From the IMG/VR virus record IMGVR_UViG_3300020171_000036, positions 1 to 53,183 of that record: DNA of 53,183 nucleotides, one strand, 5' to 3'. A program made the translations under genes and the position numbers. Shown here piece after piece: positions 37,970 through 50,000 of the stretch (position 1 is its first letter; each line of letters starts with the position of its first letter). The notes below the pieces were generated by a model. The model did not search any database and had not been told where the DNA came from. It saw only the letters and a program-made list of their open reading frames with translations. Source of the stretch: a virus.

Positions 37970-39118
37970 ATGGCTCTTAAAAATTATAGTTCGACTTCAC
38001 TAACAGGTGGCGGAAGTGGTGCGTTAGATTCCATAGACGGTACAAATTTAACCGATCTTGACTCAGCGTTGGTTTTTACTGCCGATACTTTTTATTTCTA
38101 TATCCTTGATGATGACTCTGCTGCGGCTGAAAGCTCACCGGATGTAATAGCCATGGATGCTAACGGAGGAAATAAAAGGTGGATTTTAATATTCAGCATG
38201 GGCACTTCAGGCACAATTACATTAAGCAATACAGGACTTCATCTCTTAGACACAGGCGGAAACCATGACCTTATTATAAAGCCAGGCTCAGACGTAACTG
38301 CCGACAGGACATTGACCCTTACTACGGGTGATTCCGACAGGACAATTACCTTATCTGGCAATCCAACTTTAGCAGACTGGTTCGACCAAGCAGTGAAAGC
38401 AGCAAGTTCTCCGACATTTGCCAATGCGACCATAACGACTATACTCACGCTGGCTAATTCAGGTCTCCATGTTCTCGATACCAATGCTTCCCACGACCTT
38501 ATTATAACCCCTGGCAGCGATTTAACCGCAGACAGAATACTCACAATCACCACAGGTGATGCAGCAAGAACCATTGCCTTGAGTGGCGATACTACCCTCG
38601 CAGACTGGTTCGACCAAGCAGTGAAGGCGGCTTCATCTCCTACTTTTGCAGGATTGTCTTTAACCGCAGACCTCGCAGTAACCGAGGGCGGAACTGGGGC
38701 TTCGGATGCCGCTGGCGCTAAGACAAATCTTGGATTTATGACAGATGTTTCAGATGACACAACCCCTCAACTTGGTGGCGAACTCGACTGTCAGGCGCAT
38801 TCAGTAGGGTTCACATTACAAACAGCCACAGGAGATGGTACAACTACTATTGATTGGCGATTAGGGAATAAATTCAAATTCACATTCGGAGCTGCTAACG
38901 AAACCTTTACTTTCACAGCTCCCACTAAGCCATGCAACTTAATGCTCATACTAATCCAAGATGGAGTTGGGTCAAGAACAGCGACATGGCCAGGAACAGT
39001 CAAATGGGCTGAAAGAACAGCTCCGACATTAACTACAACAGGAGCTTATATTGATATTGTTTCTTTTTTTTGGGACGGGGCAAATTTTTATGGGCAGGCT
39101 GGCCTGAATTTTGGCTAA
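37970..39118 (+). CDS. tail fibre with internal duplication
   Basis: 382 residues. A module of about 75 residues is present twice (LLDTGGNHDLIIKPGSD... and VLDTNASHDLIITPGSD..., each ending TLADWFDQAVKAASSPTFA). A C-terminal domain with PGTVKWAERTAP and IDIVSFFWDGANFYGQAGLN is a common receptor-binding fibre tip. Trimeric beta fibre likely. Confidence 0.8.
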   Translation: MALKNYSSTSLTGGGSGALDSIDGTNLTDLDSALVFTADTFYFYILDDDSAAAESSPDVIAMDANGGNKRWILIFSMGTSGTITLSNTGLHLLDTGGNHDLIIKPGSDVTADRTLTLTTGDSDRTITLSGNPTLADWFDQAVKAASSPTFANATITTILTLANSGLHVLDTNASHDLIITPGSDLTADRILTITTGDAARTIALSGDTTLADWFDQAVKAASSPTFAGLSLTADLAVTEGGTGASDAAGAKTNLGFMTDVSDDTTPQLGGELDCQAHSVGFTLQTATGDGTTTIDWRLGNKFKFTFGAANETFTFTAPTKPCNLMLILIQDGVGSRTATWPGTVKWAERTAPTLTTTGAYIDIVSFFWDGANFYGQAGLNFG

Positions 39119-39127
39119 GGAGAAAAA

Positions 39128-40069
39128 ATGCCTAAAACAGAACTCGATTACATGGAAAACTATAGTTCAGATGCTTTAGCGCAGGCGGCTTATGTCAGTG
39201 ATGGCGCTTATTCTGCCGACAAAATTCCAGATATGACATCTAATATTGCTCCGGCTGGAGTTGCAAGTGGTAGTGTGGAATATATTCCAGCATGGTTGGC
39301 CATGAACGATTCTGTTTTAGGCTGGGATGATTGGTGGAACACTTATAATCAACCACCTCCTCAGTGGTTAAAATATCAATTCGCTTCAGGAAAAATCATA
39401 CAAAGATATACTATAACAGCAAGAGATGGTGGTGGCTATGGTACACACCACCCGACTGCATGGACATTGCAGGGGAGCAATAATAATAGCGACTGGACAA
39501 CTTTAGATACACAGACAGGGCAATCTTTTACAAATGCAGAGAAAAAGACATATAGTTTTACTAATTTTACCTCTTATGTTTATTATAGAATATACATTAC
39601 AGCAAGCGCAGTCTATTATGTAGGAATAGGAGAGTGGGAATTAATAGAAAGAGCGCTTCAATGTGGTTCTGAAGCTACTATTAAAACTCAAGGCACTTAC
39701 GCATTAAAAGCATTTGCTGATACAAATGCTATTAATGACACTCTCACCAGAACGGTTTCACCAACAATAAACTTGTCTGGTATAACTCGAATTAAATTTG
39801 ATATTAGGTCATCAAGAACTGGAAGCAATATTAAAATAGGTTTTCATGATTCAGGCGGTACGACTACTGAGCATACGGCAAATATAGCTTCGGCTAATGT
39901 TTTTCAAACAGAAACTATAAGCATGTCTCCCGTAGCCGATGCCAACAAAGATGCAATAGATAGCATTATAATAACAATCGTAAACGCTGATGCAACAAAC
40001 ACGTTTTATATAGACAATATATATGCGGAGGCTGTTTCCGGTGTAATTTTTTTTGGATGCAATTTCTAA
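39128..40069 (+). CDS. tail fibre / adhesin with F5/8 type C domain
   Basis: 313 residues. Residues about 70-180 form a discoidin (F5/8 type C) carbohydrate-binding domain: PPQWLKYQFASGKIIQRYTI, HPTAWTLQGSNNNSDWTTLD, YYRIYITAS and IGEWELIE. A second beta-sandwich follows. Probably binds host surface glycans. Confidence 0.8.
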   Translation: MPKTELDYMENYSSDALAQAAYVSDGAYSADKIPDMTSNIAPAGVASGSVEYIPAWLAMNDSVLGWDDWWNTYNQPPPQWLKYQFASGKIIQRYTITARDGGGYGTHHPTAWTLQGSNNNSDWTTLDTQTGQSFTNAEKKTYSFTNFTSYVYYRIYITASAVYYVGIGEWELIERALQCGSEATIKTQGTYALKAFADTNAINDTLTRTVSPTINLSGITRIKFDIRSSRTGSNIKIGFHDSGGTTTEHTANIASANVFQTETISMSPVADANKDAIDSIIITIVNADATNTFYIDNIYAEAVSGVIFFGCNF

Positions 40070-40089
40070 TCTAAAAATGGAGAAAAATC

Positions 40090-40566
40090 ATGGCTGATAA
40101 CATTCCAATCGGATTTTGCCAATGTGGTTGTGGGAGAAAGACTAATCTTGCCACTAAAACGTGTGCTAAGTTTGATCGCAAAAAAGGCGAGCCAGTTAGA
40201 TTTATTTGGGGGCATCACAGGCGAAATAAAAAACATACTAAGGAATCAATTTTAAAAATGACTGGCGAGAATCATCATATGTGGAACGGTGGACAGAAAA
40301 AGCATAATGGTGGATATGTTTTAATTTACAATCCATTACATCCGACCGCAAAAAAATATCCTTATGTTTTAGAACATGTCTTGATTGCCGAGAAAGTTCT
40401 TGGAAAATATATACCACCAAAAGCTATCGTTCATCATATAAATGAAGACAAAAAAGATAATATACCATGTAATTTGGTAATTTGTGAGGATAGAGCTTAT
40501 CATAATTTTATACATATGAGGATGAGAAAAATGAAGAAAGAAATGGAGGCCAAGCATGGCAGATGA
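40090..40566 (+). CDS. free-standing HNH homing endonuclease
   Basis: 158 residues. CQCGCGRKTNLATKTC zinc knuckle, WGHHRRN, NGGYVLIYNPLHP, EHVLIAEKVLG, and HHINEDKKDNIPCNLVICED form the HNH_3-type homing nuclease. Inserted between tail and internal-protein genes, with its end overlapping the next start. Confidence 0.88.
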   Translation: MADNIPIGFCQCGCGRKTNLATKTCAKFDRKKGEPVRFIWGHHRRNKKHTKESILKMTGENHHMWNGGQKKHNGGYVLIYNPLHPTAKKYPYVLEHVLIAEKVLGKYIPPKAIVHHINEDKKDNIPCNLVICEDRAYHNFIHMRMRKMKKEMEAKHGR

Positions 40567-41092
40567 CTCAATATTTACGTTTCCACTCGACAAATTTCCC
40601 AAGTCATATTCAGGCCCCACGCCAGAGTATCAGGGTATGCTTACAGGCTTATTGCCTCAGATGCAGCAGGCATTCCAGCAGTTCCCCGGGCAACAGGAAC
40701 AGTTTTATAATCAAGCAAGAACTGGCATCGAGCAGGGGTATGGTGGAGCTATTGCTGATGTTGGAAAGACTTATCAGAATCAGCTACAGCCAGCCTTACA
40801 ACAGACCATGAACGAACTTGCAAAGCGTGGCATGTTAAGTTCTAAAATTACCGGCGATACTATGGCTGGAACTGCACGAGGAATAGGGCAGGATATTATA
40901 GGGCAGCAATCCCAACTGCAACTTGCAAAACAATTAGCACTTGCTCAATTAGCAGGCCAGCAGGGGCAAGCTGCATATCAATATCCTCAGTTGCTTTCTA
41001 ACTTATTGTCTCAGGGGCAGATTTCGACAAGCACTAACGAACTTGCGCCATATCAGGCAGCTCTTGGCTTTTTACAGTCGCTTATGGCTTAG
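40556..41092 (+). CDS. putative internal (ejection) virion protein
   Basis: 178 residues, Gln/Ala/Leu-rich helices (GMLTGLLPQMQQAFQQFPGQ; QLQLAKQLALAQLAGQQGQA). Composition resembles P22-like ejection proteins. GGAGG site before the ATG. Confidence 0.55.
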   Translation: MADDSIFTFPLDKFPKSYSGPTPEYQGMLTGLLPQMQQAFQQFPGQQEQFYNQARTGIEQGYGGAIADVGKTYQNQLQPALQQTMNELAKRGMLSSKITGDTMAGTARGIGQDIIGQQSQLQLAKQLALAQLAGQQGQAAYQYPQLLSNLLSQGQISTSTNELAPYQAALGFLQSLMA

Positions 41093-41100
41093 GTGAATAA

Positions 41101-41610
41101 ATGACACAAATTGTTGAGGTTTCACACGAAGTAGATTCACTATCTATCCGTGAGAAAATTCTTACCATCGAAGATAAGATGCGAGAGCATCCTGATGCCA
41201 TGATTGGGGATTGCTGTCCGCTTAAACATACCTTTGTTGATGGGGCCTATGTGCGTGAAATAACTATGCCAAAGGGGATGCTGCTTACAAGCAAAATCCA
41301 TAAAATTTGTCATCCATATTTTGTCTTAAAGGGTGATGTTTCAGTATTGACAGAAGAAGGAGTCAAGAGAATTAAAGCTCCTTATTCGGGGATTACTCAG
41401 CCAGGGACTAAACGAGTTCTTTATATGCACGAAGAAACAGTATGGACAACGGTGCATGTAACAAAAGAAACAGATTTAGAGAAAATAGAGAAAGAAATCA
41501 TTGCTGAAATCTATGATGAAGTTCCAGATTTTAACGGAAAAAAGCTCGGAGATATTGAAATATTAGATTTTATTAAAGAGATAGCGGAGGAAAAGATATG
41601 TCTTGGATAG
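41101..41610 (+). CDS. phage cupin-fold protein
   Basis: 169 residues. DCCPLKHTFVDGAYVREITM, PKGMLLTSKIHKICHPYFVL, KGDVSVLTEEG and PGTKRVLYMHEETVWTTVHV match a cupin protein common in phage late regions. His residues may hold a metal. Function unknown. Confidence 0.8.
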   Translation: MTQIVEVSHEVDSLSIREKILTIEDKMREHPDAMIGDCCPLKHTFVDGAYVREITMPKGMLLTSKIHKICHPYFVLKGDVSVLTEEGVKRIKAPYSGITQPGTKRVLYMHEETVWTTVHVTKETDLEKIEKEIIAEIYDEVPDFNGKKLGDIEILDFIKEIAEEKICLG

Positions 41611-42710
41611 CAGTAGCAATAGGTGGGGCAGCGGTGGTTGGAGCAGGCACAGCGGTATATTTAGACTCTACAAGCGGCGGCGGCGGCGGAGATGGAGGGT
41701 ATAGTGGTACTCAAACGGTACGCTCAAGTTCTACTGCTATGCCTCGTGCTCCAGAATACGACCAGATATTTGGCGAATTTATGGATAAGTATTTTGGGAA
41801 GCAGGTAAATACTGAAATAAGAAATAGTATTAATTCTCAGCTTGAAAACGCAAGGCAAGAATTAGCTTCTTATGAAGAAGCCGTTAAATATCCTGACAGC
41901 CAAACCGCAAGTAATTATTCTCACATTGCGGCACTTAAAAAAGGAGTAGCGCAACTTGAAGCTCAATATGAGGCGGTCAGCGTAGGTGAAGCACCATATA
42001 AAACAGAGCTCGATATCCTACTAAAAGAGCAAGATGCTGCCAAAAAAGCCTATTTAGAACAACTCACAGGTCTAAAAGAACCTTTATTATCCACCGTCGA
42101 AGCCGCTATGGGTGAACACGCAGGAACTTTAGACGAAATAATAAATAAACAAATGGCAGGTGAGGCAGTCGGCCCCTATGGAGCAGATATTGATAAATTA
42201 TTAGCTGAACGAACAGGGGTAAGTTTTGGTGGTGCTACTCCTATGCAGTTTATTACCGGCTCACAACAAAGGCTTCTTAGCGATTTGATGGGTGCTCAAG
42301 AAACAGGACTTAGTAATATTGCTCTTACATCATTAGGCAGATCAGAGGCAGAAAAAGAACCATCGGCGCTCAGATATGGCATGGAAAGAGAATTGGCTGA
42401 TCTTGGACTTGCCGCATTTACACCAAGTAATGTTACTGAACTCGCTTACCTGCAAGACCTTAGAGGCATGTGGGAGCCTATGGAATTTGCAAGATATACA
42501 GCGCAGCCAAGCACATCTACTACTACCACAGGACTTCCTACGGCACAACAGCCAAGTTATTTAGACCAATTACAACAAGTAATGAATATGGGGCAGGGTG
42601 TTGGGAATTGGGCGAGTCTGCTTAAAAGTTTTACTCCAACATCAACACCATATAGTGCGCCATCTGTACCAACAAGTACGTTTCCAACAAGTTTTAGCAT
42701 AGGAGGATAA
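41598..42710 (+). CDS. putative internal virion protein with N-terminal TM segment
   Basis: 370 residues. A hydrophobic Gly/Ala N-terminus (WIAVAIGGAAVVGAGTAVYL) is followed by a Gly-rich linker, long helices (residues 70-260) and a Ser/Thr/Pro-rich tail. Suits an ejection protein that enters the envelope. Confidence 0.6.
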   Translation: MSWIAVAIGGAAVVGAGTAVYLDSTSGGGGGDGGYSGTQTVRSSSTAMPRAPEYDQIFGEFMDKYFGKQVNTEIRNSINSQLENARQELASYEEAVKYPDSQTASNYSHIAALKKGVAQLEAQYEAVSVGEAPYKTELDILLKEQDAAKKAYLEQLTGLKEPLLSTVEAAMGEHAGTLDEIINKQMAGEAVGPYGADIDKLLAERTGVSFGGATPMQFITGSQQRLLSDLMGAQETGLSNIALTSLGRSEAEKEPSALRYGMERELADLGLAAFTPSNVTELAYLQDLRGMWEPMEFARYTAQPSTSTTTTGLPTAQQPSYLDQLQQVMNMGQGVGNWASLLKSFTPTSTPYSAPSVPTSTFPTSFSIGG

Positions 42711-42711
42711 A

Positions 42712-44088
42712 ATGCAAAGTCTGCTTAATACCATGATTGACCCTTCACTGCTTACATCAAATTATCCAAATCGTGAAGCATTGTTATCTCAAGCTATGTC
42801 TCGACAACCCCAGAGAACACAGATACCTTCACCTGTTACAACACCACCACCACAACAGCCAATGATGCAGTCAACAGCTTCTGATACAGGCTTGCAGAGT
42901 TTAATAAAAAATCAGGAAACAAAAGATGCTCAAGTAAAAATTCAGGCAGCCCTTAAAGAAATAGTTGATACAAGGGAAAAGTCAGGCAAGAAATTCCTAA
43001 CCCCCACACAAAGACTTGGGATATTTACAAAACATGGCCTTCCGAGTTTTGCCGCTAAGATGATAAACGATGCCATAACTGACCAGCAAAAAGAGTTAGA
43101 ACCAAAATATCATACAGTAACTCGACCTACGCCTGAGGGCGGAAAAATAACCGGCCTTGAAACAGAAGAAGAATTAAGAAAAAGCCCCATTGAGGAAAAA
43201 CCTGACTGGAAAACAAGAGAACTTGGCAAGCTACAGAGAAGGGAAACAACGGAAAAAGATTACACAGATACACAATTAGCCCTGCTTGGACTTAAAAAAG
43301 ATATTCCTAAAACAATGAAGTTTGAATACTACGATAAGGCAGGTAAAAAGAAAGTAAGGCTAATTTCAGAAGATAGAATGAACGAGTTTGCTTTACAAGT
43401 AGAACAGGCTGGTGGTTCTTTGGAAAAGCCAGAAAAAGAATTTGCGACCCTTAATAAAGACAGGCTTGAATGGACTGAAAAGGTAATGAAAGACTGGCGT
43501 GAACATAATCTTGATTTTACACCCGAACAGGAAAAAACACAATATGACACATTTAATGCTCAATACACAGGAGCTATTAAAGGATGGACACCACTTAGAA
43601 ATAAAAAAACGGGCGAGTTTATCTTTAGAAATCAAGAAGACAGGCTTGTAGATGAGAGAGGAAATGAAATAAAACAAGAGATTACTACACCTGCTTCTCA
43701 ACCAGGAGCCGAAGTAACCCCAAAACCTAAAGCAGTTTCAAAGCCCAGGGCAGTTTCAGAGCCTAAAGAAGTTCCTACTCTTACGAAAGAAGAATTGTCT
43801 AATATCTTAAACAAACCAAAAACATATCAAACTGGATTTTATAAACCAGAGAGTTTTGCTCCAGGAGGAACACCTTCATTTAAAGAACAGCTTCAATCTT
43901 GGGCAGGTAAAACTACTCCGAAAGGATTTTCTAAGTTTGGAGAAGGCAGTCTTGAAACTGCTATTCGACAGGCTGGATTAGGGAAAAATTTAGCGCAAGT
44001 AAAAGATATGGCTGATAATCTTAGAAGAAAATATCCTGAGTTTACAGATGATAACCTTATTAAACTAATACAGAAAACAAATGCCTGA
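42712..44088 (+). CDS. putative internal virion protein
   Basis: 458 residues. Pro/Gln-rich N-terminus, Lys/Glu-rich helical body, and a C-terminal domain with FKEQLQSWAGKTTPKGFSKF and DMADNLRRKYPEFTDDNLIK. Order with neighbours suggests ejection machinery. Overlaps the giant gene by eight bases. Confidence 0.6.
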   Translation: MQSLLNTMIDPSLLTSNYPNREALLSQAMSRQPQRTQIPSPVTTPPPQQPMMQSTASDTGLQSLIKNQETKDAQVKIQAALKEIVDTREKSGKKFLTPTQRLGIFTKHGLPSFAAKMINDAITDQQKELEPKYHTVTRPTPEGGKITGLETEEELRKSPIEEKPDWKTRELGKLQRRETTEKDYTDTQLALLGLKKDIPKTMKFEYYDKAGKKKVRLISEDRMNEFALQVEQAGGSLEKPEKEFATLNKDRLEWTEKVMKDWREHNLDFTPEQEKTQYDTFNAQYTGAIKGWTPLRNKKTGEFIFRNQEDRLVDERGNEIKQEITTPASQPGAEVTPKPKAVSKPRAVSEPKEVPTLTKEELSNILNKPKTYQTGFYKPESFAPGGTPSFKEQLQSWAGKTTPKGFSKFGEGSLETAIRQAGLGKNLAQVKDMADNLRRKYPEFTDDNLIKLIQKTNA

Positions 44089-47000
44089 GCTATTAAAATA
44101 TAGCCCTGATGAATGGGAAGAAGTTCCGTTAGGTGTATTAAGCGTACCTACCGGATTACCTGTTGGATTTGACCCGAACGAATGGGAAGAATTACCAATG
44201 GGTGCATCTATTCAACCACCTGCTGAAAAAGAAGAACCTGGTATGCTTGGAACTATCGGTCGTGGGTTAACGCATGGCATAATAGGGCTGGGCGAATCTA
44301 TTGGAGCAGGAACGCAATGGCTTGGAGAACGAATAGGAAGCGAAACTGTTGCAAAAGCAGGTGAAATAGCAAGTAATTATTATGAGAAGGTAGCAGAGCC
44401 TTTTGGCCCGCCAGAATCAATCGCAGGGAAAAACGTAATCGACGACCCAGGTCTTTTAGCGGATGCTACCTACTGGTTATACAATGTCCCCGAAATGCTT
44501 CCAGCCTTCGGAGCCGCAATAGCATCTTCTCTTTTTATGCCAGAAATAACTGTAGCTAAAAACGCCCCGAAAATAATATCGTCTTTGGCAAAATTAAGTA
44601 AATATTTTCCAGCCTTTGTAACGGGTGGTGGCCTTGAAGCAGCGCAAACATATAAGCAAACCTTAAAATCTGGAGCATCTGAGGAATCAGCAGCAAGGTC
44701 TGCCGAATTAATGTTTTTAGGAGCAGGTGTTCTTAATGCGATTGGTACAGGAAAAATACTTGAAGCTGCAGGAGCAGGCTTTAAGGGTCGGGTATTAAAA
44801 ACACTTGGCGCTGGTGTATGGGAAGGAATAACAGAAGGGTTAGAAGAACCCACAGAAGTTTTCTCAAAGTATATAGGTAAATATTTAGCTGGCGAAAAAC
44901 TGCCGAATGACCTTAAAGCTCAACTTCTTGAATCATTAAAGTCTGCTGCAACAGTAGCCCCAATAGCAGCCGTAACTGGCTTTGGCGGTAGCACTTTAGG
45001 TGGAACAAGGGTAGGCAAGCCAACCATAGACGAAGTAGATACTTTTAAAAAGGCAGTTGACTCTGGAGAATTTGAAAAAGGCATAACTGGTGGCGACATA
45101 ACTCCAGAAATAGTAGAAGACATAGCCACCAATATTGAAAAAACAGACGCTGAACTTGCCGATAAGGTAAGGAGCTTTTTAACAAAACCCGAAACTCCAG
45201 AAGGTTACGAAGAAATTGCGCCAATAGAAAGTGTGTCTCCAGAATTTCAAGAAATGCGACGTGCTAAAAAAGAAGAAGCAGACAAATCATTTGAAGAACT
45301 GCAAAGAAGAATCAATGTTTTAAACCTTAAAAAAGGTCGAGCACTTACCGATGAAGAACTTTTACAGGAAAGAGTTGCCGTATTAGCAGAAAAAGAACCA
45401 TCAAGAATCGAACAGGCCGTTGATGCTTTTGAAGAACTGCCTATGACAGAAGGCATGAAACGTGAAGTATTAATGCGTAAATTCCAGCCTTCACCTAAAG
45501 AAGTTTCTGCCGGTAAAGAACAAATCCTTGCTAAAGTCCAAGAAGTCAAAGACCAGAAGCTACAAGCCAGAACCATAACCGAAGGCATATTTGGAACAAA
45601 AGAAGGACAGGCATTTAAGAATAAAGGTTCAGCTTCTCTGAATAAAGTTCGCATGGAAAAAGACCATGGTGTTGAATTTGAGCCGGTTGAGGTTGAAGGC
45701 GGCTGGGGATTACAGAGAAAAGAAGTTGCCCCTGAGAAAGCGGAAGCGGTGAAAGAACCTAATCTTAATCAGCCAATATCTGCGAATAAAGGAAATATTC
45801 GTGCATGGTTTAAAGAGCCAAAAAATTGGGAGAATAAAGAACGATTAACATATAAAGAAGTTGTTGAACAAATCGCAAAAGATAAAAGCATAGAAATTAG
45901 GAAAACAGAAAAAGCTATTGATCCGTCAAGGCCACTTGGAGATATTGAAACAAAATATTCCATATATGTTGATGGTAAATATGCAAGGGATTTGCCTGAG
46001 TTTGCATATAAATATTATGAGAAGGTTGCAAAGCCACAGCCCACAGCAATCCCCGCAGAGGCGAAGCCAGAGGCCGCAGGATTGACGATTGAGGGTAAGG
46101 CAATACCAGAGGCTAAGGCTAAAGCATGGAAAATTGAATTTGATAAGACATATAAGAAATCTGAGTTCACAGAAGCTGAAAGGTGGGATGAATTTAAGGC
46201 ATTTTCCCAAAAAAGCTATGCAGATGATTTCCCAATTTCTGAACATTTTGAAATGTGGATGAAAAAGCCTGCCCCAAAAGAAGCAAAAGCCGAAGTTGCC
46301 GAAAAAACAGAAGGTAAAGTTGAAATCGAAACCACACCTGAAGGCAAAGAAGTAACAGTTGACCTTACCAAAAAAGAAGAGACTGCTTTAACCCCGAAAC
46401 AGCAGAAAGAATATTTGCTGGCTGAGATTGATAAGGCTATTGAGAGTGGATTAAAAGAAGCTGGTTTTGATAATACGATGGAGGTAGCAAAAGAGTTATT
46501 AAAAAAGAATATTAATGCTTTGCACGGTGTTGAAACTGTTTATATATTTGAAGTCCCCAATGACGGAACATTTGAGATAGTTGGTAGCCAATTATTTGAA
46601 TTTCAGAAACAAGTTACAAAAACATTTCCATCAACAATCATAAGTCCAAAGTTCAAACCATCTGCACCTCCAAAAAAAGCTGTTCCCGCAGCTAAATATA
46701 AAAATATAATAGACAGAGCGTATGGGGTAACTTCTGAAAAGTTAAAACCAGAGAATATAGATGGTTTATTTGAATCGGTAGCAGATACAGAAGTCAGGGG
46801 CACAGACAGGGCAATACATTTAAACGCTTTTCAAAACTGGTTACTTTCTCAAGATATAACTCAATCGGTTAGAGATAGAATTAGGTCTGTAGCTGGAAAA
46901 GATTATATAGAGGAAGCCCGTGTAAAGATAGAGACTCAAGATTTGGGTTACGCAATGTCTATGGTTGAACATAGAAGAGAAGCGGCATATGAGCTTCAAG

Positions 47001-50000
47001 ATTATGTAGATAGTTATAAAGCAAAAACACTTACTCTTGGGCAAATAAATAAAGAAACCGGAATTAAACGTTCAGGTCGTGAATTAGAAGTTGCCTTGAG
47101 TGATGCTAACCATGATTATACTGTGGCTTTAAAACATCTTAGGGAGCTTGAAGAAGCCAAAGAAGCCAAGCCTGCTGAAAAACCAACAGAAAGAATAAAT
47201 AAAGATACAATAATTTTAAAAGCTAAAGATACTCCTCGCAAAACATCAGACATTCCAGGCGTATATTTATCTGCCGATAAAAAATATGCAGGGGCTTACG
47301 CTAATGGTGAGGTTAAAGCAGCCCATCAGCGTGGCACATTAACACCAGAAAACGGTGCAATAATAGAAGTTAAAATTGATTCAGAAGAATCTATTGGCTT
47401 TGGTGATGTTATGCAAAGCCTTGAAAAAGACGACGTATATGACCTGCTAATTGAATCTGGAGTTGATGAAGAAACAGCCGAAAGATTATCTACAGAACCC
47501 AAAGATGCAGCGGATTATATTGACGTTGCTTCTGGAACTTCTTGGATGCAGAGAGGAATGGGCTATGATGAAGTCTTTAGAAATAATATTAAATGGGGCG
47601 ATATTGTTAAAATAGAAATCTTTAAAGATGGCAAGCTCGATAAAACCATAAAAGGTGGAGCTGAAATTGAGGCGGGCGAAATAACTTTTTATACTGGCAC
47701 TCCATACACAGAACATCTTGAAGTATTAGAAGCCAAGCCTGCCGAAAAACCAGCCGGAGAAAGGAAGCCTTATGAAGTTGCCGGAAGAGAAGCCGAAGCC
47801 AAAGAAGCCGTACCCAGTCCCGAAGGAAGGGTTGATTATACCAAAGGGCGAGCTGAAACAGAGTACCCAGAAATCGTATCCGATAGAGCAGGAAGTTATG
47901 AGTCAGGAGTAAAGACTATTGTTGCTCCACAAGATGCCGCTGCTTTTGCTCACCTTAATTTGTCAAAATATCCACAAGAACATTTAGCTACTCTAATACT
48001 TGATAAAGACCATAAGATAATATCAGTACATAGATACAGTATAGGTACGGCTGGCAGGTCGTTTGCTACACCTTCAATATTGGCAGGACATGCTTTAAAT
48101 ACTCCGGATGCTGCAAGCATTATAATTGTGCATAATCATCCATCTGGCGATCCGTTTTTATCTAAGGCAGACGATATGGTATTCAGGGCATTAAAAAATA
48201 CCCTAAAGGGAACTAAGGTTAAAGCACACGACATGATCGCTGTGGGCGTCAATGAATATAGTTCCTATATGGAAGGTTCTCCTGCAAGGCAAACAATACC
48301 AGAAGTCAAAGCAAAATATGAAATCCCAATGGTTGAAAGGGTCTTTAAACAAAAAGGTAAAAATTTATACCGTCTTTCTTTTCCGCAAGAGGTAAAGGAT
48401 TTTGGAAAGAACAATCTTCCAGAAGGCGGCTTGATTCTTCTTAATAATGCTAATGATGCAGTCGGGACATTACCTATTTCAGATTATTCACGTCTAAGAG
48501 AAGGTATGTCGGAAACCATTCTAAAACAAGTAGATGCTACAAACGCTATAAGCATAATAGCCTATAATTCTAACATTGAAATTCCAGCACTCGACAAGAC
48601 AAACCTCAAGAAGTTTGCCAATGCAACAGGGCTAAAATTACTTGACGTTATTGATTCTAAGGGTTCTTGGCAAGAACAAGGATTGATGCCGGTTACTGAA
48701 GATGAGATTTTCTACTCGACCAAGCAACAAATATCCGACTCAGAAATAACCCTATCTCAAGTACGTAATCTATTCAAATCACCATCCGGTTTATCCAAAG
48801 ATGGCAACATCTGGGTAAGGCTTTCATCCGGTTACGGCTTCCAAGTCAAAAGTGTACAACACATAAGCGAAAACAAGCTGGCCTTTGAGACAGCACGTGG
48901 CCGGATGAGGCTTGACGGCGAAATGATAGCAGGTAAGTTTGAGGACGATACTATTGAGATAGTTCGAGGAATAGGCGATAAATGGACTCTATATCACGAA
49001 TCAGAGCACATGGTGGAAAAGGCAGGTCTTATTACGCCATTTGAAATTAACGTGCTTAAGCGTAAGATTAAAAGCCTTACTGAGCAAGGAAAGTTTAAGA
49101 CACAGAACGAAAAAGATATAGGCGGTCAGGAAGACCGGGCGTACTTTATTGAGACAGAGTTAAATAAGAGATCATCTTATGCCGGAACAGTACAGCGTAT
49201 CTTAAATAAGATTGCTGATTGGATTGACTCGCTGGTGAATTTGTTTACTGCTACTTCACGAGGGGTAACAAGAGCCTTCGAAAGTGGCAAAATCTTCCAG
49301 AGAAAAGCCGGCGCAGAAACTTCAGGCATTAATCAGTTCGCTCAGGATGTGAGTTTTTCTTTGAAGAAGGCTGTTGCTAATATTCGAGATAATCCTAAGT
49401 TCAATAGATGGTTTAAGAAGAGTCAGGTTGTGGATGAGTATGGTAATCCATTGCCGGTTTATCATGGAACGAAAGCTATAATTGACAGATTTAAGCATGA
49501 TGAAAAAAGGTTTGATGATAGATTAATATTCTTTACTAAAAGTGCAGATTTTGCAGAAGAATGGGCAAGGGGCAGACAGGCTAATAAACCACCCAGAAAT
49601 TATAGCTGGACTGAACAAGACCAAAAGAAATTAGATGATCATTGGAAAGATTTCCATAAGATTTCAGATGAATTATATAAAACAGATAAAGCTAAGTGGA
49701 CTGAAAAATATGACAAACTAAAAGCAACTGAACCAAGAAGAAAATATACCGAAGAAAGAGAAGCCGATGTTTCCATATATCCTGTATATATCTCAGCTCA
49801 AAATATATTTAATCCAGTTGAAGATTATAAAGCTATTGAACCATTGCTCAAAACCATGGAAGGGATGCAGGGTGTTATAGAAAAAGGACTTCATAAAGAA
49901 GGGAATTGGCTTATATATGAGAATAAAACCGTCATAGATTGGCTTGAATCAAAGGGTTATGACGGAGTTTATATAAAAGAATCAGCATTTACTGGAGCAC

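Noticed and set aside
44470-47716. Leftward frames opposite the giant gene
   Set aside because: They are shadows of the rightward frame, without ribosome-binding sites or domains.
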